Below are positions 47,162-58,942 of a DNA stretch of 64,000 nucleotides, piece by piece. Under the pieces are notes generated by a model that worked only from the letters and a program-made list of their open reading frames with translations, was not told the origin of the DNA and made no database searches. Every line of letters begins with the position of its first letter. Position 1 is the stretch's first letter. The translations under genes and the position numbers were made by a program. The stretch is taken from positions 96,452,411 through 96,516,410 of the forward strand of contig NC_134084.1 of NCBI RefSeq assembly GCF_000715075.1, given 5' to 3'. Source of the stretch: Nicotiana tabacum. Lineage: Eukaryota > Streptophyta > Magnoliopsida > Solanales > Solanaceae.

Positions 47162-48193
47162 ATGGGTTTGCTACAACCCGTACCCCCGAATAGACAAAAC
47201 TTAGAGTCACCTTCCTACCGACCCGGTACTCGATGTGCCTATCATTCTGGGGTAGAAGGACACGACACTGAAGACTGTTGGACTCTTAAAAGGGAAATTG
47301 AGAACTTGATAGAGCAAAAGAGGGTCGTATTGAAAGACGAAGAGATTCCCAATGTGACCAACAACCCATTGTCGGCCCACAACAATGGGCCATTTATCGA
47401 GATGATTTGGGAAGATAAAGAGTTTGACCCAGCTCTAAAAGCCATCATTGCCATAGACGATGTGGAAAAGAAGCCAAGGGCTGCCACGAAGCAAGATAAG
47501 GGGGAGAAGAAAAGTGAACCCACCCCTCAAAGTGCAAAAAAGACAGTGGAAACCAAAATTGGGGCAGTACCCCCAAAAGATGTCATTCTTTATGTTCCCT
47601 GGGATCACAGGAAAGAGCAAATGACATTGAGCCGTCCAAAAAGGTTCGAGCTGAACAAGGGACCTAAGATGTATGTGCCTAAAAAGACCTATGTGGTACA
47701 GAGGCCAGTAATTTCACCAAGGCTGAATGAGTCCGTGGTTATTGACCGCGCACCACAGAATCCCATGACAGACCCTACTGCCATCCCATGGAATTACAAT
47801 AAGGCGGTAGTAACCTACAATGGAAAAGAAGTCCTAGGAGAAGCAAATGAAACTAACCCAACTGGGAAATACCTCAATCTGGAGGAAGTGAATAATGCCA
47901 AGAAGAAACGTTTTCCACGCAAGAAGCCTGTCAGTGCCGAGGAGGCCAAAGAATTCTTCCGTAAAATGAAAACTGCAGACTATAAGGTAATAGACCAACT
48001 CCGGAAGTCTCCTTCACGGGTCTCACTCTTGTCTCTGCTAGTAAGCTCAACCGAGCATCAGAAAGTGTTGATAAAAACCCTCAATAAAGCTTATGTTCTG
48101 ATTGTAACCACGGTCGAACAGCTGGAAAGGATGGCGGAAAGATTCTTCGCGATCAACCAGATCTCATTTAGCAAGAATGATTTGCCCCCATAA
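47162..48193 (+). pseudogene. Gag C-terminus and pre-protease region, element C
   Basis: A 343-codon open stretch, the longest in C, begins with a knuckle-like motif CAYHSGVEGHDTEDC, where one Cys of the CCHC is His. It contains TAIPWNYNKAVVTYNGKEV and AEEAKEFFRKMKTADYKVIDQLRKS, matching A at 15211-14486. Long preservation of this frame, compared with the rest of C, may be chance. Its function is unknown. Confidence 0.82.
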
Positions 48194-48637
48194 GGGCCGC
48201 CCACAACAAAGCCCTTCATCTGACAGTTAAATGCGAGGGGTACTATGTGAAGAGAGTCATGCTGGATGGCAGATCCGGAGTTGATATCTGCCCTCTCTCA
48301 ACTTTGCAAAGAATGGAGATTGGGACAGACAGAATTAGGCCTAACAATGTCTGTGTGCGTACCTTTGATGGCATCAAGAGAGACACCATAGGCGAGATTG
48401 ATTTGATTTTGACTATTGGTCCTGTGGATTTCGAGGTGACATTTTAAGTCCTAGACATGGACACTTCTTATAATTTCCTTTTGGGAAGGCCTTGGATTCA
48501 TGCGGCGGGGGTCGTACCTTCCACTCTCCACCAGATGGTAAAATTTGAATATGAAGATCAGGAGATCGTAGACCATGGAGAGGACGATCAATCAATTTTG
48601 CGGGACCCATCAGTCCCATGTCTGGAAGCTAGGGAAG
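48194..48637 (+). pseudogene. Protease (broken), element C
   Basis: The active-site block VMLDGRSGVDICPLSTL has DGRS where A has DNGS, so the Gly after the catalytic Asp is shifted or mutated. The [19 protein letters not shown] block is well kept. TAA at 48445-48447 interrupts it. At ~48637 the protease jumps straight into integrase, which marks the first internal deletion. Confidence 0.82.
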
Positions 48638-49507
48638 GTATACGTCCTGGCAAAGAAGATCATTCGAGCAGGCTATTACTGGATGACTATAGAAAAAGAT
48701 TGCTTCAGTTTTGTCCAAAAATGTCATCAGTGTCAGGTGCACAGTGACCTGATTCATGCACGGCCTACAAAACTATATCCTATGTCAGCACCGTGGCCCT
48801 TCGTTGCTTGGGGTATGGATGTCATTGGACCAATCGAGCCAAAAGCTTCAAATGGGCATAGATTCATATTGGTTGCCATTGACTACTTCACAAAATGGGT
48901 TTAAGATCACGCATTGGAACTCTACCCCTTATCGGCCCAAAGCTAATAGTGTTGTTGAAGCAGCGAACAAGAACATCAAGAAAATTTTTAGGAAGATGAT
49001 CCAAAGTTCCAGGCAATGGCATGAAAAGTTGTCGTTTGCATTGTTGGGATATCGCACAACTGTGTGCACACCAGTCGAGCAACCCCATATCTATTGGTTT
49101 ATGGCACTGAAGACGTGATACCCACAGAAGATTAAATCTCTTCTCTTCAGATCATTGTTGAAGCTAAGATTGAGGACAGTGAGTGGGTCAAAACCCGTCT
49201 GGAACAGTTAACCCTGATTGATGAAAAGCGGATGGCTGCAGTTTGTCATGGGCAATTGTATCAACAAAGAATGGCCCGTGCTTACAACAGGAAAGTGCGG
49301 CCTAGGAACTTTGAGGTAGGGCAACTCGTTTTGAGATGTATTCTCCCTCATCACAAGGAAGCAAAAGGAAAGTTCGCCCCCAACTGGAAGGGCCCGTACA
49401 TTATAAGAAAGTTATTGCAAAAAGGGGCATTGTACTTGCACGATATTGAAGGAAATGATCTCGAGATAGCTGTAAATGCAGACACAGTCAAAAGGTATTA
49501 TGTTTGA
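48638..49507 (+). pseudogene. Integrase fragment (broken, core deleted), element C
   Basis: It begins at [14 protein letters not shown], so the first His pair of the zinc domain is lost; CHQCQVHSD remains. The first Asp (WGMDVIGP) is present. After YFTKWV at ~48900 the sequence jumps to FKITHWNSTPYRPK, losing about 150 nt that include the second catalytic Asp (ITDNG block of A). The Glu (SVVEAANKN) and the C-terminal domain to KRYYV-stop at 49505-49507 remain. This integrase cannot be active. Confidence 0.88.
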
Positions 49508-49703
49508 TCTTTATGCAGTACCGATACTATCTGATTGGGATGACAAAGGCTTTCATTCTCGGTACCCCAAACACTTCAACCCTTTTTGCTAACCCTTTGA
49601 GTTGGTTACCCTTCTCCGATTACCCTCTTTGGAACCTGAAAACGTTTGTAAAAAAGATCAAATCAAAACAAAAAAAAAGAAAACCAAAAACAAAAGTTTC
49701 CCT

Positions 49704-49747
49704 GAACTACGTTCGACTTGACTCTGAAGGATACGTAGGCAGCCTCT
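49704..49747 (+). other. Stem-loop module of C, post-integrase copy
   Basis: GAACTACG then GATACGTAGGCAGCC-type arms with a short centre, as in A copy 3, and at the same place (~200 nt after the integrase stop). Confidence 0.62.
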
Positions 49748-49977
49748 CTCTGGGGTTCAGTCACACCAAAACAAAAATCCCAATTCCCCCAAAAAGTGAA
49801 ACTGGGGCAGATGTTATAACGGTTCCGCGACGGTTCACCAGAAAGGTTCCAAAGTTGTAATTTGATCCAAACTCTTTTTACCCTAAATCCTATTCAAGCC
49901 CTTCTGATCAAGCGATGAGATGTTCAAGACTTGGAGAATGAGGCTGCTTGGATATGATGCAATCAAAATGAGAGAAA

Positions 49978-50155
49978 TAAAATGAGAGATTCTTATTGGT
50001 GAAAACCCATACGGGCATCTTAAGGTGATGGTAAGCAGAGGAGTTGAAAATGAGAGAGTCTTGTTAGTGAAAACTCGTAAAGAGCACTATAAGGTGACAG
50101 TGAGAAGTGAAATGAGAGAGGTCAATTGGCGAAAACTCACAAAGTGTGCCGTTGA
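49978..50155 (+). repeat. Triplicated conserved 3' UTR block, element C
   Basis: Three units of ~60 nt share AATGAGAGA...TTGGTGAAAAC followed by an ACGGGCA-like segment and TAAGGTGA. They match the two units of A at 9001-9124 in the same RNA sense. Confidence 0.75.
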
Positions 50156-51143
50156 TCGAAAAGAAGGAATCCCTTACAACCATTGGCACTGAAAGAGTCC
50201 TGGCAAGGCTTCCCGGTATTTAAAACACGGGTCACAATGAGTTTATGAGAAGTTGGATAGTTGCATAGATCGGGTATCCAATTCAAGAAGCATGTCATGT
50301 TTATTGAAGTTTGCATGCACTCCAAATAAGTCCTGATTTCCTCCCCTGAAAGGGATACTTCTCTTTAAATTCATTTTCCTGTTCTTTCTTTACTTTTCTT
50401 TAAATCCCTTTCGGTTTAATCCTCCTCCGAAACTAATACAGAGAAAAGATGGCAAGATTGGTTTTACATGTTTCTTCTTAGCAAAAGCCGAGTTCAAGTA
50501 AGGGCACCCAGCCTCAGCAGGTGCCTCAAGTCGATCTCGATTGGCCTTGATGGTCGATGCTCCAGAGTCGAAAACTCTTGAAAAAGAAATAAACCCAAAG
50601 TCAAGCTACCATAAAGGCAAAATAAGGAAGGCAAGGGCCCCACACTAGTTAACCGTCATGTGAAATTTTGGGGAAAAGTCAAGATACCCGATTTTAGAAG
50701 AGAGATCGATCTCTAGAAAACCAGCAAGCGTTAAAGGATTTCAGCAAAAGAGTTGGGCCAAGATCAAGTGATCAAAACAATCAAGGCTACAAAACCAACC
50801 ACCGTTTCAAACTAATAAATTGTTTTTTGATTTGAAAACAGGTGCAATCTAAGATAACCTCGCAAGAAGTAGATGCAATAAAAGGAAGGTGCGCAGAGAC
50901 CAGAATGGTCCTGCAGTAGAAGTTAACCCAAAAGGGAAGTCCCTTTAAAACTCTTCATGCATTCTCTTGAATAAAGTATTAAAAGTGAAATGAAAACAAG
51001 AAGAAGAAAATTTCCAAAATCATGGTAGCCTAGAGTCCACAATCTCTAGCTACGTTCTCCCAACATACGGTCTCATTCCCTAGTCACTCCCAGCATGACC
51101 TAGTAGTCTTTTCCGTTATAGGGTTCCACTCCCAAAGTTAATC

Positions 51144-52155
51144 CCCGGCATAACCCGAGGACCTTTTTCTTTTCCGGCATAACACGATGACCTTTCCCGG
51201 CATAACCCGTGGACCTCCTCGACATAACTCGAGGACCTTTTTATTTTCCGGCATAACCCAATGAACTTTCCCGACATAACCTATGGACCTCCCCGGCATA
51301 ACCCGAGGACCTTTTTCATTTCCGGTATAACTCGATAACTTTCCCGACATAACCCATGGACCTCCCTGGCATAACCCGAGGACCTTTTTTTCTTTTTTGG
51401 CATAACCCGATGAACTTTCCCAGAATAACCCGTGGACCTCCCCGGCACAATCCGAGGACATTTTTCTTTTCCGGCATAACCCGATGACCTTTCCCGGAAT
51501 AACCCGTGGACCTCCCCGGCATAACCCGAGGACCTTTTTCTTTTCCAGCATAACCCGATGAACTTTCACTATATAACCCGTGGACCTCCTCGGCATAACC
51601 CGAGGACCTTTTTCTTTTCCGGCATAACCCGATGACCTTTCCTGACATAATCCGTGGACCTCCCCAGCATAACCCGATGACCTTTTTATTTTACTGCATA
51701 ACCCGTGGACCTCCCTGGCATAGCCCGAGGACCTTTTTCTTTTCCGGCATAACCCGTTGAACTTTCCCGGTATAATCTGTGGACCTCCCCGGCATAACCT
51801 GAAGACCTTTTTCTTTTTCGACATAACCCGTTGAACTTTCCCGGTATAACCCGTGGACCTCCTCGGCATAACCCAAAGACCTTTTTCTTTTCCAACATAA
51901 CCCGATAACCTTTCTCGATATAACCCGTGGACCTCCCCGGCATGACCCGAGGACCTTTTTCTTTTTCGGCACAACCCGATGACCTTTCCCGGCATAACCC
52001 GTGGACCTCCACGGCATAATCCAAGGACCTTTTTCTTTTCTGGCATAACCCGATGAACTTTCCCGGCATAACTCGTGGACCTCCCCGGCATTAACCCGAG
52101 GACCTTTTTCTTTTCCGGCATAACCCAACCTCTTTTCCAGCATAACCTGGCAATC
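51144..52155 (+). repeat. 74-bp higher-order tandem array in C 3' UTR
   Basis: About 13-14 units, each made of three ~24-bp CCGGCATAACCCG monomers: one followed by AGGACCTTTTTCTTTT, one by ATGACCTTTC or ATGAACTTTC, and one by TGGACCTC. The minus strand is open in all three frames over much of it, up to 327 codons, because the unit lacks stops; this is not evidence of a gene. Confidence 0.92.
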
Positions 52156-52919
52156 TTTTCAATTTAGGGCCCCCAATTCCTAGTTGATTTCATTATAGAT
52201 ATGGGGCTTCACTACCTAGTCTATTTTTATCAAGGATACACAATACTGATTTTAATTGCTTTCAATAAAGAAATAGTTTAGATTTTGTTACAATATCTCA
52301 CGAAATTTTCCTAGTAAAAACTGGGGCGGAAAAGTTTCGTTCGTTTGTTTGCTTTGGTGCCTGGACAGGTTTTTACCGTAAGGCACAAGGTTTGAGATGA
52401 CCAAAAGGAGAAATCTCAACACAAATAAAAGAAAAGAAGAACAAGAAAAGAAGTTGAAATCTAAGTGTAGAAGAAGAGAAAAGATGTGGACTGCTCACAG
52501 TATGATTGAAGTCACAAGCTTTGCATCCCCCACCTTGATCCAAAAAGTTGAAGAGGAATGAACCAGCGGTTGCAGCTAATGTGCATCAAAATTCAGATCA
52601 AAGTCTGCAGGAAGAACCAGCCAAGACTCAAGATCAAGCTTCAGAAGATTTATAGATAGGAATCTTGTAACTCGTAGTTGATAGGCTTAGCTAGTTTAGC
52701 TTTTTATCTTTCATCTTGGTGTAATAAGGAGCTCAGCAAGCAGAAACAGCAACAACAGCAGTGAAATCATAGTTTCCCAGTAGTCCCAACTACCAAAACT
52801 TCCAGAACTACACTGACATGATTCCTTCAAAAGATGTTTCTCATGGAGTTTCAAACGGGCAAAAATCGTTCGTAATTGCTCATTTTATCTTTGCCCGAAA
52901 ACCCTTCGTGTTTCCAAAC

Positions 52920-52932
52920 AAAGAGGGGCAGC
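52920..52932 (+). other. Polypurine tract of C
   Basis: AAAGAGGGGCAGC, identical to the PPT of A, directly before LTR start TGTAAGCATG. Confidence 0.93.
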
Positions 52933-54942
52933 TGTAAGCATGTGATTTTTTCCCTATACGAACTACTCCTATAAACTCCCAAGAAAATAGATTTTTTTTC
53001 TTAATTATTTACCATTTTTTTAGGAATTTTTGTAGAATTTTATTAATTGTTTGCATTCCTGAGCACATTTAGTTTTATTTAAATCATGAAAAAATACCAA
53101 AAATACCATGCATTGCATTTAGGATTTGTTTTCACATTTTTAGGATTAATCATTAATTATTTGCTTTATTAAAAATGAAAATCACAAAAAATAGCTCATT
53201 TTTACATTTTTCGCCTTTTAATTTTTAGTTTATTGATTTTTCTCTTTTAATTTAGAATTAAGTAATTTTTATAATTTTTGTAATTAGATAATTAACTTAA
53301 CTTCACATTTTTAGATTAATTCAGGTTTTTAAATTAATTTAGCATTTCAAATTAAAAAAAAAAGAGAAAAAGGAATTAGGAAAAGGATTTTATGTTTTGA
53401 AAATGGGGCTAATTTCACATACAAATCTGGCCCAAATCCATTCTCAAAGCTTACCCAAACCTAGGCCCAAATGGCCTATCCGGTCCAAGTCCCCCAACTA
53501 AACCAAATGACACCGTTTTGTAACGCCCCATCTCAGCCTTTGATCTTTTCGATCGGACGGCTGAGAACTGGCCCTTCCCCTCCCTTATAACTGTCCGAAC
53601 ACCCCCCCCCCCCAACCCCAAATACCCCTACCATTCCACCTCTCTCGTTCTCTCTCTTACCTCTCTGAAGCTCCGCCCATCGCCGTCGCCGGAAATCGCT
53701 CTACGGCGGCGGCGGCACTCCAAACACCCCCATCTTCTAACCAGACAATCACTACCTTCCCCTCATCTCATATCTCCTTTCAGTTACATTAGAAACCCTA
53801 CCAAAATCGATAAATTTCAGATCTAAAAATCCATAAAAACCCTAGCTCGACCTTATGCAATTTGCTTGGGATTTTCTATTCGTTTTGGGTCAAGACTTAT
53901 TTGAATCGATTGCTCTTGATTAGAGCAATCGTTTTACATTAGTCTTGACCTATTTCAGAGTCATCAGTCTTTGACCAATTCACCACTCGCTGGCCCCAAC
54001 TTTATCGTCTTCATCACTCGTTGTCTCGCTTCGTTCATCGGCCAAAATCAATATATTCTCCTTTGTATCTCCTTGTTCCTGTTTCTTCATTTTTTTTATT
54101 TAGGTGTTAATCTTGTGTGTTTTTTTTGCTAATACGCTTAAATTTCAGTAAAATAGGCTAATTTGGTTAATCGTATTGGTTAAGAATAATTAAATATGCT
54201 TAGGTTAATTAATTTGTTCTTGTTCCACTCTATAGATTAATGAAGGATTGATTTCTATTTGTTTTGTTTGGTCTATCTCCGATTTGGTTCTAATTGTTTG
54301 AGGAGGGAGGTTTGAATGCTGATTGGATTGGAAGGGGGTTTGAAAGGATAATTTTGGAAAACCTTAAGGAGTTGATTAGGAACTAATTCAGGGATCCAAG
54401 GCTAGGAAGGTTGTAGAAGGGGCTGTTGGGTAATCAAACAACCAGAATTTAGGTCAAATAGGTAAAACTGCAATAATCAGTGATTGAAAGGTTAAACTTG
54501 GGTTTACATAGGGTGAATATCAGAATATTCTAGATTGTTGTATAGTTGTCTTTATCCTTGTGATGAAAATACTGATATTGGGTGGGAAAAGGACGGACAG
54601 CTGTAAAAAAGGGTTGTACTATTCTGAAATTTCAGAATTTAGGGTAGGATATTCCTTTTTGATGCCATTTTGGGTACCCTATATATAGAAAGCACTCACT
54701 CATACACAAAAGAGGATCAGCCTCTCTTTCAGCACAAAAAGGGTATTAAAAGGAAAACACATGGATCAGATTGGGAAAAATCATTAAAAAAAGGGCACAA
54801 AAAAAAGACTCAGCTATTATTTCATTGATGGCTGATTCTATCTTTTTTTGATTTTAGCAAAACTTAGAAAAAATCTTCCCTGAAATTTCTGGTTTGAGTT
54901 TGGATCCATTTGAAGCTATTACTGCTGTTGTTTATCAGAGAA
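52933..54942 (+). repeat. Element C partial 3' LTR
   Basis: It starts TGTAAGCATGTGATTTTTTC, similar to the A LTR start, and covers the U3 and the promoter. It stops at ~54942, before the U5 hairpin, where gag of I begins. A C-run (53600s) and a GC-rich patch near 53690-53720 are notable. Confidence 0.82.
54680..54689 (+). promoter_or_regulatory. Putative TATA box in C LTR
   Basis: CTATATATAG, ~1.75 kb from the LTR start, matching the relative place of the TATA boxes of A and I. Confidence 0.55.
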
Positions 54943-56039
54943 TTTATGGTTTTCAATGACCATCAACCTTTCATAATATTGTGGATCCTGTGCTTTGACG
55001 AAGAACTTGTTCATCTGTTCCTCATCCAAAGATGGCCTGACTTTGGCTGCTTCCGACCTCTAATGAGTAACATACTCGCGAAAAGTCTCGGTGGGTTTCT
55101 TTTTGAGGTTCTGAATGTAAAAAACATCAGGTTCATTTTCTATATTGAACCTGAACCAATCCATGAAATCAGACGCCATACTCACCCAGTTAGACCATTT
55201 CTTGGGATCCTGGTTGATGTACCAGGACAAAGCATCTCCCGTAAGACTCCTCATAAAGAGTTTCATCCGGATCTTTTCATCCTTTCCGACCCCGACAAGC
55301 TTGTCACAATAGGTTCTCAGATGAACCTTGGGATCACCTGTACCGTCAAACATTTCGAACATGGGAGGTTTGTAACCCTCTAGTAGTTCCACATCTGGCT
55401 GTATGCATAAGTATTCATAGTTCAAACCTTCTATTCCTTTGCCGCCTTCGACACCCTGAACTCGACTTGTCAGCTTCTTGAGTTCTTCAGCCATGTTTTT
55501 AAATGAGCAGGTCCTTCTCGGAGGATTCTGGTGTATAGGAGATTGGTTGGATAGAGTGAGGTACGGTTTTCACGTATATGGGGTTGTTTTGGTGAGTGCG
55601 AGGTGCCTAGGTTAATGGTGGTCATTGGTAGAGTTTTGAGGGTTAGGAATGGGTTGTGGTGTATTCTAGGGAGTATGATAAATGGCGGTTAGTGGGTAAT
55701 GAACGGGTTGGTGGTGATGTTGTGGAGGAGTTGGTATTGGTAAGGGATTAAGATTTTGAGGTGGGGTTGTGTATTGATGCGGTGCAGGAGGGTTTTGCGG
55801 ATGTTGGTTTGGTTTGTTTTGGGGAGGTGTTGGGTTCTTTGTGTTTTGTTGGTTGATGTCGGGAACATTCAGGGTGAGTTATAAGTTTGCCAAGTTGCGG
55901 ACCTGCTCAAGCTCTCCCTGTAGCTCCAGTATCTTTGTTCCAACCTCAAGATTAGATCATTTGGGGCCAGAGTACTCCGACCGTCTAAAGTTTCTACGTT
56001 CTTAGCATTATCTTTTCGAATACCACTTAAGTCATCCAT
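54942..56039 (-). pseudogene. Gag (broken and truncated), element I
   Basis: The possible start is Met 56039. A Pro/His/Gln-rich linker leads to the capsid part, with LNYEYLCIQPDVELLEGYKP, FEMFDGTGDPKVHLRTYCDK, ALSWYINQDPKKWSNW and ETFREYVTH. A TAG at 55060-55062 (Trp expected) follows. The frame continues through EQMNKFFVKAQDPQYYERL to the break at ~54942. Relative to A it is a distinct subfamily (FDGTGDP for YDGHGDP). Confidence 0.83.
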
Positions 56040-56254
56040 TTTTGCTTTTTTTTTTTTTGCCTTTTGTATTACTTGGAGGAGGAGGAGGTGAAGGGCCTCT
56101 AGATCTGGTGTGATATGCTGATGATGCCAGTTTATGCGAACCAACCTTAGGGGATGGGAATAAAGAATAAAGAAAAACAAAAAGGTACACAAGTCAGTAA
56201 GGATTCTGAAATATTTGCAATATTTAAACACACATTGCGAGAATGTAAATTCGT

Positions 56255-56305
56255 GTCCTAATTTAGGATCCTCGTTGTGTCCGAGGTAGTCCTAGTGACA
56301 TATAA
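56255..56305 (-). other. Paired hairpins upstream of gag, element I
   Basis: CCTCG/CGAGG around a 7-nt loop and TCCTAA/TTAGGA with almost no loop lie ~220-260 nt before gag. The place matches stem-loop copy 2 of A, but the sequence does not clearly align. Confidence 0.4.
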
Positions 56306-56585
56306 ATTTGGAGAAATTTAGTGCCAATAATTGCCTCATTTCATTAATGTAAAAGTAAACGAACCAAAACGAAATTAAATAAGATAATGTCACTAATGGC
56401 TCTTGACTTTATTACACTTGAAATGAAAGTAAATCTAATCTATTTGGTCCCAGAAGGACCCTCTCCAAACCGGATGCTCTTGTCGATCAACTCTCCCAAC
56501 TCGTGCAGGTTCAGCAGTAGGAATGCCCTTGCAAGATGCCTTCCTTCGTTTCCTTCAACGTTTTGGCAGTCAGAGACCCTTTTTC

Positions 56586-58012
56586 TCATCTTCCCTTCCA
56601 ACTCCATATATTGTACTCAAGATATTCCAGCCTTTTGCTGGATTTAACAGCTCTTTCTTTCCACCCGTTAATCATCTCCATATCAACCTTGTGCAGTGCC
56701 ATATGCTCGGCTTCAGACTCTCGAACTCTTTTCCGCAGCTTGTTGTACTTCACCTCGGCTTCATAAACCTCGTCTATGACCCTATTTCCTGGCCCAGCCC
56801 TTGGCTCAACAACCCCAGTTATGTTGTCCTCCATCCACGAAGGGTAAAGGTATGAGTAGCCTGCGTAATATCGGTCTAGCTCAATTTTATCCTTCTCCAC
56901 AATAATCTTTAAGGTCCACATATATTGCGCTTCATTCTTATACAGGATGGTGTCACCTTGGAAATTGGCTCTGAAGTGATACATTTAGCGACCCGTGGTA
57001 TGATTTGTCTCCTGTATGTTTGTCTTATAACCCTGAGAGGAGCGTAAGGGTATATTCCCCTCAACCCAATCAACACCAAGTACGGAAAATCCCTGGATCT
57101 AATGATGAATTCATCGGTAGAGAACACTTGAACATCCACTAGACTTGATCCTCGGTCAAATTTTCGAAAAGATGTACCCATCCCGCAGCGTCCTCTGGCT
57201 GAGCAAACATGTTTGGAATATAGTTCATTCTTTTGGGATGATGGAAGGCTATGTGATCATTCCACGACCTTCGCAGAAATTCTTGATGGTATTTTCCCTT
57301 TTGGAGATGTTCCAACGACCAGACCTATAGAAGCAAGTTGCAACCCTCGAAGAACCTGAACCCCTTCTGACATCGTTCCAAAGCCTGATACATGTCTGCA
57401 ACGATCATAGGGATGATAGTGTATGTCTCTCCCTTGATCCCGTCCATTAGAGTTTTGGTCACCATGGCCAGCCTAGTATGGATCCTATCCCCTTGTATTG
57501 GGAATACCAGCATGCCCAAGAAACACATAATAAACACGAAAACCCTACGATGAATCCAACCTAAAGAAGTGATTGAGAACTCATTATCAAAAATACGGTA
57601 GGAGCTGTTGTGACTGTATCTTTCATAAAGGAACTCAAAAGGTATGCAGGAGTCCTTTAGGCATTTCAAGTTGTTATTCTTCTTCAGCCCTATCATCTTT
57701 AGAAACCCCTAGCAGTGCGATTTTCATGTGCCAATAGATTAGGGCTATCCTAAGGCAACCCAGCAAATCCTCATATTTCTTCTAGAAGGGTGTCATTTCT
57801 ATGTTCCCAAAATGGAACACAGACCTTTCCTTTTCCCAAAACATAGTCGCAACCTTGATAAGCATTTTGTTGAGCTGAAGGTCCAACAGAGAAGGCAAGT
57901 TTCCTAAGACTCATTTCACATGGTTTTGGTCACATGAAGGAAGATTCCTCCACCAATCTAGCAAGAGTGAGGGTGTGCTAACCATACTGAATTTGGGGAC
58001 CTCGTGCCTCAT
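56586..58012 (-). pseudogene. ORF1 (broken), element I
   Basis: Homologous to ORF1 of A: Met 58012, then LLLDWWRNLP, VFHFGNIEMTPF, FVFIMCFLGMLVFP (A: MITFLGLLVFP) and FRFFEGCNLLLQ. A C-terminal helical region with Glu/Lys/Arg heptads follows (EAEVKYNKLRKRVRESEAEH). Several stops and at least three frameshifts are present. The tail may extend to ~56400. Function unknown. Confidence 0.78.
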
Positions 58013-58700
58013 TTTCTACAAAACAAAGAGAGTTAGGCCCTTTCCCCTTCTAGGTTTGTTTATTTATACAGTAATGATTAGCATATTGGCACTTATTTCT
58101 CAAAATTAATGCACATAATCGTGGTTACGCCCGTTGGGAATATGGAAAACCCGATAGACTTTTGGACAAGGCTTTTCTTAAAGGGTTATTATGCGGATAG
58201 CACATTAACCTGGCTAGGTTTGACCATGATGCATGTACAATTAACCAGAGTAAGGTTGTTATAGAGGTCTAGAGTGGGACCCTCAAGCGGACAACTTGAG
58301 GGGGAAAGGCACGGAACCGTCGAACTCACCACTGCTCGACTAGTTTTACCACAAATATGCCTTTCCAAATTTAAAAGGTGATATATAAGAAGAGCGCAAA
58401 CACTCATCAAGCGTTGCAATATGATTAATTACGCACGAGTGGAGTATGATGTTGAGCAGGATTTATGCAACAATAAATAGCATGTTGTCAAGTATTTTCA
58501 CGTAGGAATAATAAATGCAGTAGTTAAATAATTGAAAGGCAATTACGGAAAAAGAAAACAAGGAGACAAGTTAGTTTCAGGAAAAGAAATCATAAATGCT
58601 TGAAAATAGACAGTTAAATTCAAATAAGGGAAAGGGTACGGGATAAGGCATGCTTGGACTAATTCACAAAAATAAGTTCATTATGGTAAGAGCCTAAATA

Positions 58701-58718
58701 TCCCCAGCAGAGTCGCCA
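58701..58718 (-). other. Primer-binding site of I
   Basis: The minus strand reads TGGCGACTCTGCTGGGGA, 18 nt complementary to the same tRNA-Arg end as in A, three nucleotides from the LTR. Unlike A, the match does not extend into the T-arm. Confidence 0.88.
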
Positions 58719-58915
58719 TGCTGTCGCGCCCCCTTTTTCCCTCACAGGAGTCTGGGTTTCAACGTTCATGGGGGAATAACTCGTTTCCTTTTGGGAATCT
58801 GGCTATTTGGAGAGTCGCCGCCTAACGGATTATGGTGCGTTAGGGCACCTAGAGAGATTAACTCATGTAACTAGTTTGCATTACCAGAGATTAGGGTAAG
58901 GGCTCGAAATAACCT

Positions 58916-58942
58916 TGAGGGGAAGGTGTTAGGCACCCCTCG
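58916..58942 (-). other. U5 hairpin of I
   Basis: GAGGGG (58917-58922) pairs with CCCCTC (58936-58941), plus a flanking T/G wobble, around loop AAGGTGTTAGGCA. The loop is identical to A but the stem is unrelated. Confidence 0.78.

Larger units (their letters stand above)
49508..52919 (+). other. Element C 3' UTR
   Basis: About 3.4 kb lie between integrase and PPT: purine tract (49655-49700), stem-loop module (49704-49747), a three-unit conserved block (49978-50155), unremarkable sequence (50156-51140), the 74-bp array (51144-52155), then a stretch ending in ACCCTTCGTGTTTCC before the PPT. I see no gene. Confidence 0.8.
45197..54942 (+). mobile_element. Element C: deleted Ogre/Tat element
   Basis: On the + strand the order is leader with stem-loop remnant, gag, pre-protease, protease, then integrase directly (RT and RNase H gone), 3' UTR with a 74-bp higher-order array, PPT and partial 3' LTR. 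Protein blocks match element A throughout. The 5' LTR, PBS and ORF1 are missing to the left, where LTR D abuts. The 3' LTR is cut at ~54942 by a join to element I. Confidence 0.88.

Noticed and set aside
51138..52121. 327-codon minus-strand ORF and two overlapping long ORFs
   Set aside because: They are translations of the 74-bp array, open in all three frames, with no domain.
54910..55383. 157-codon + strand ORF
   Set aside because: Antisense of gag of I.
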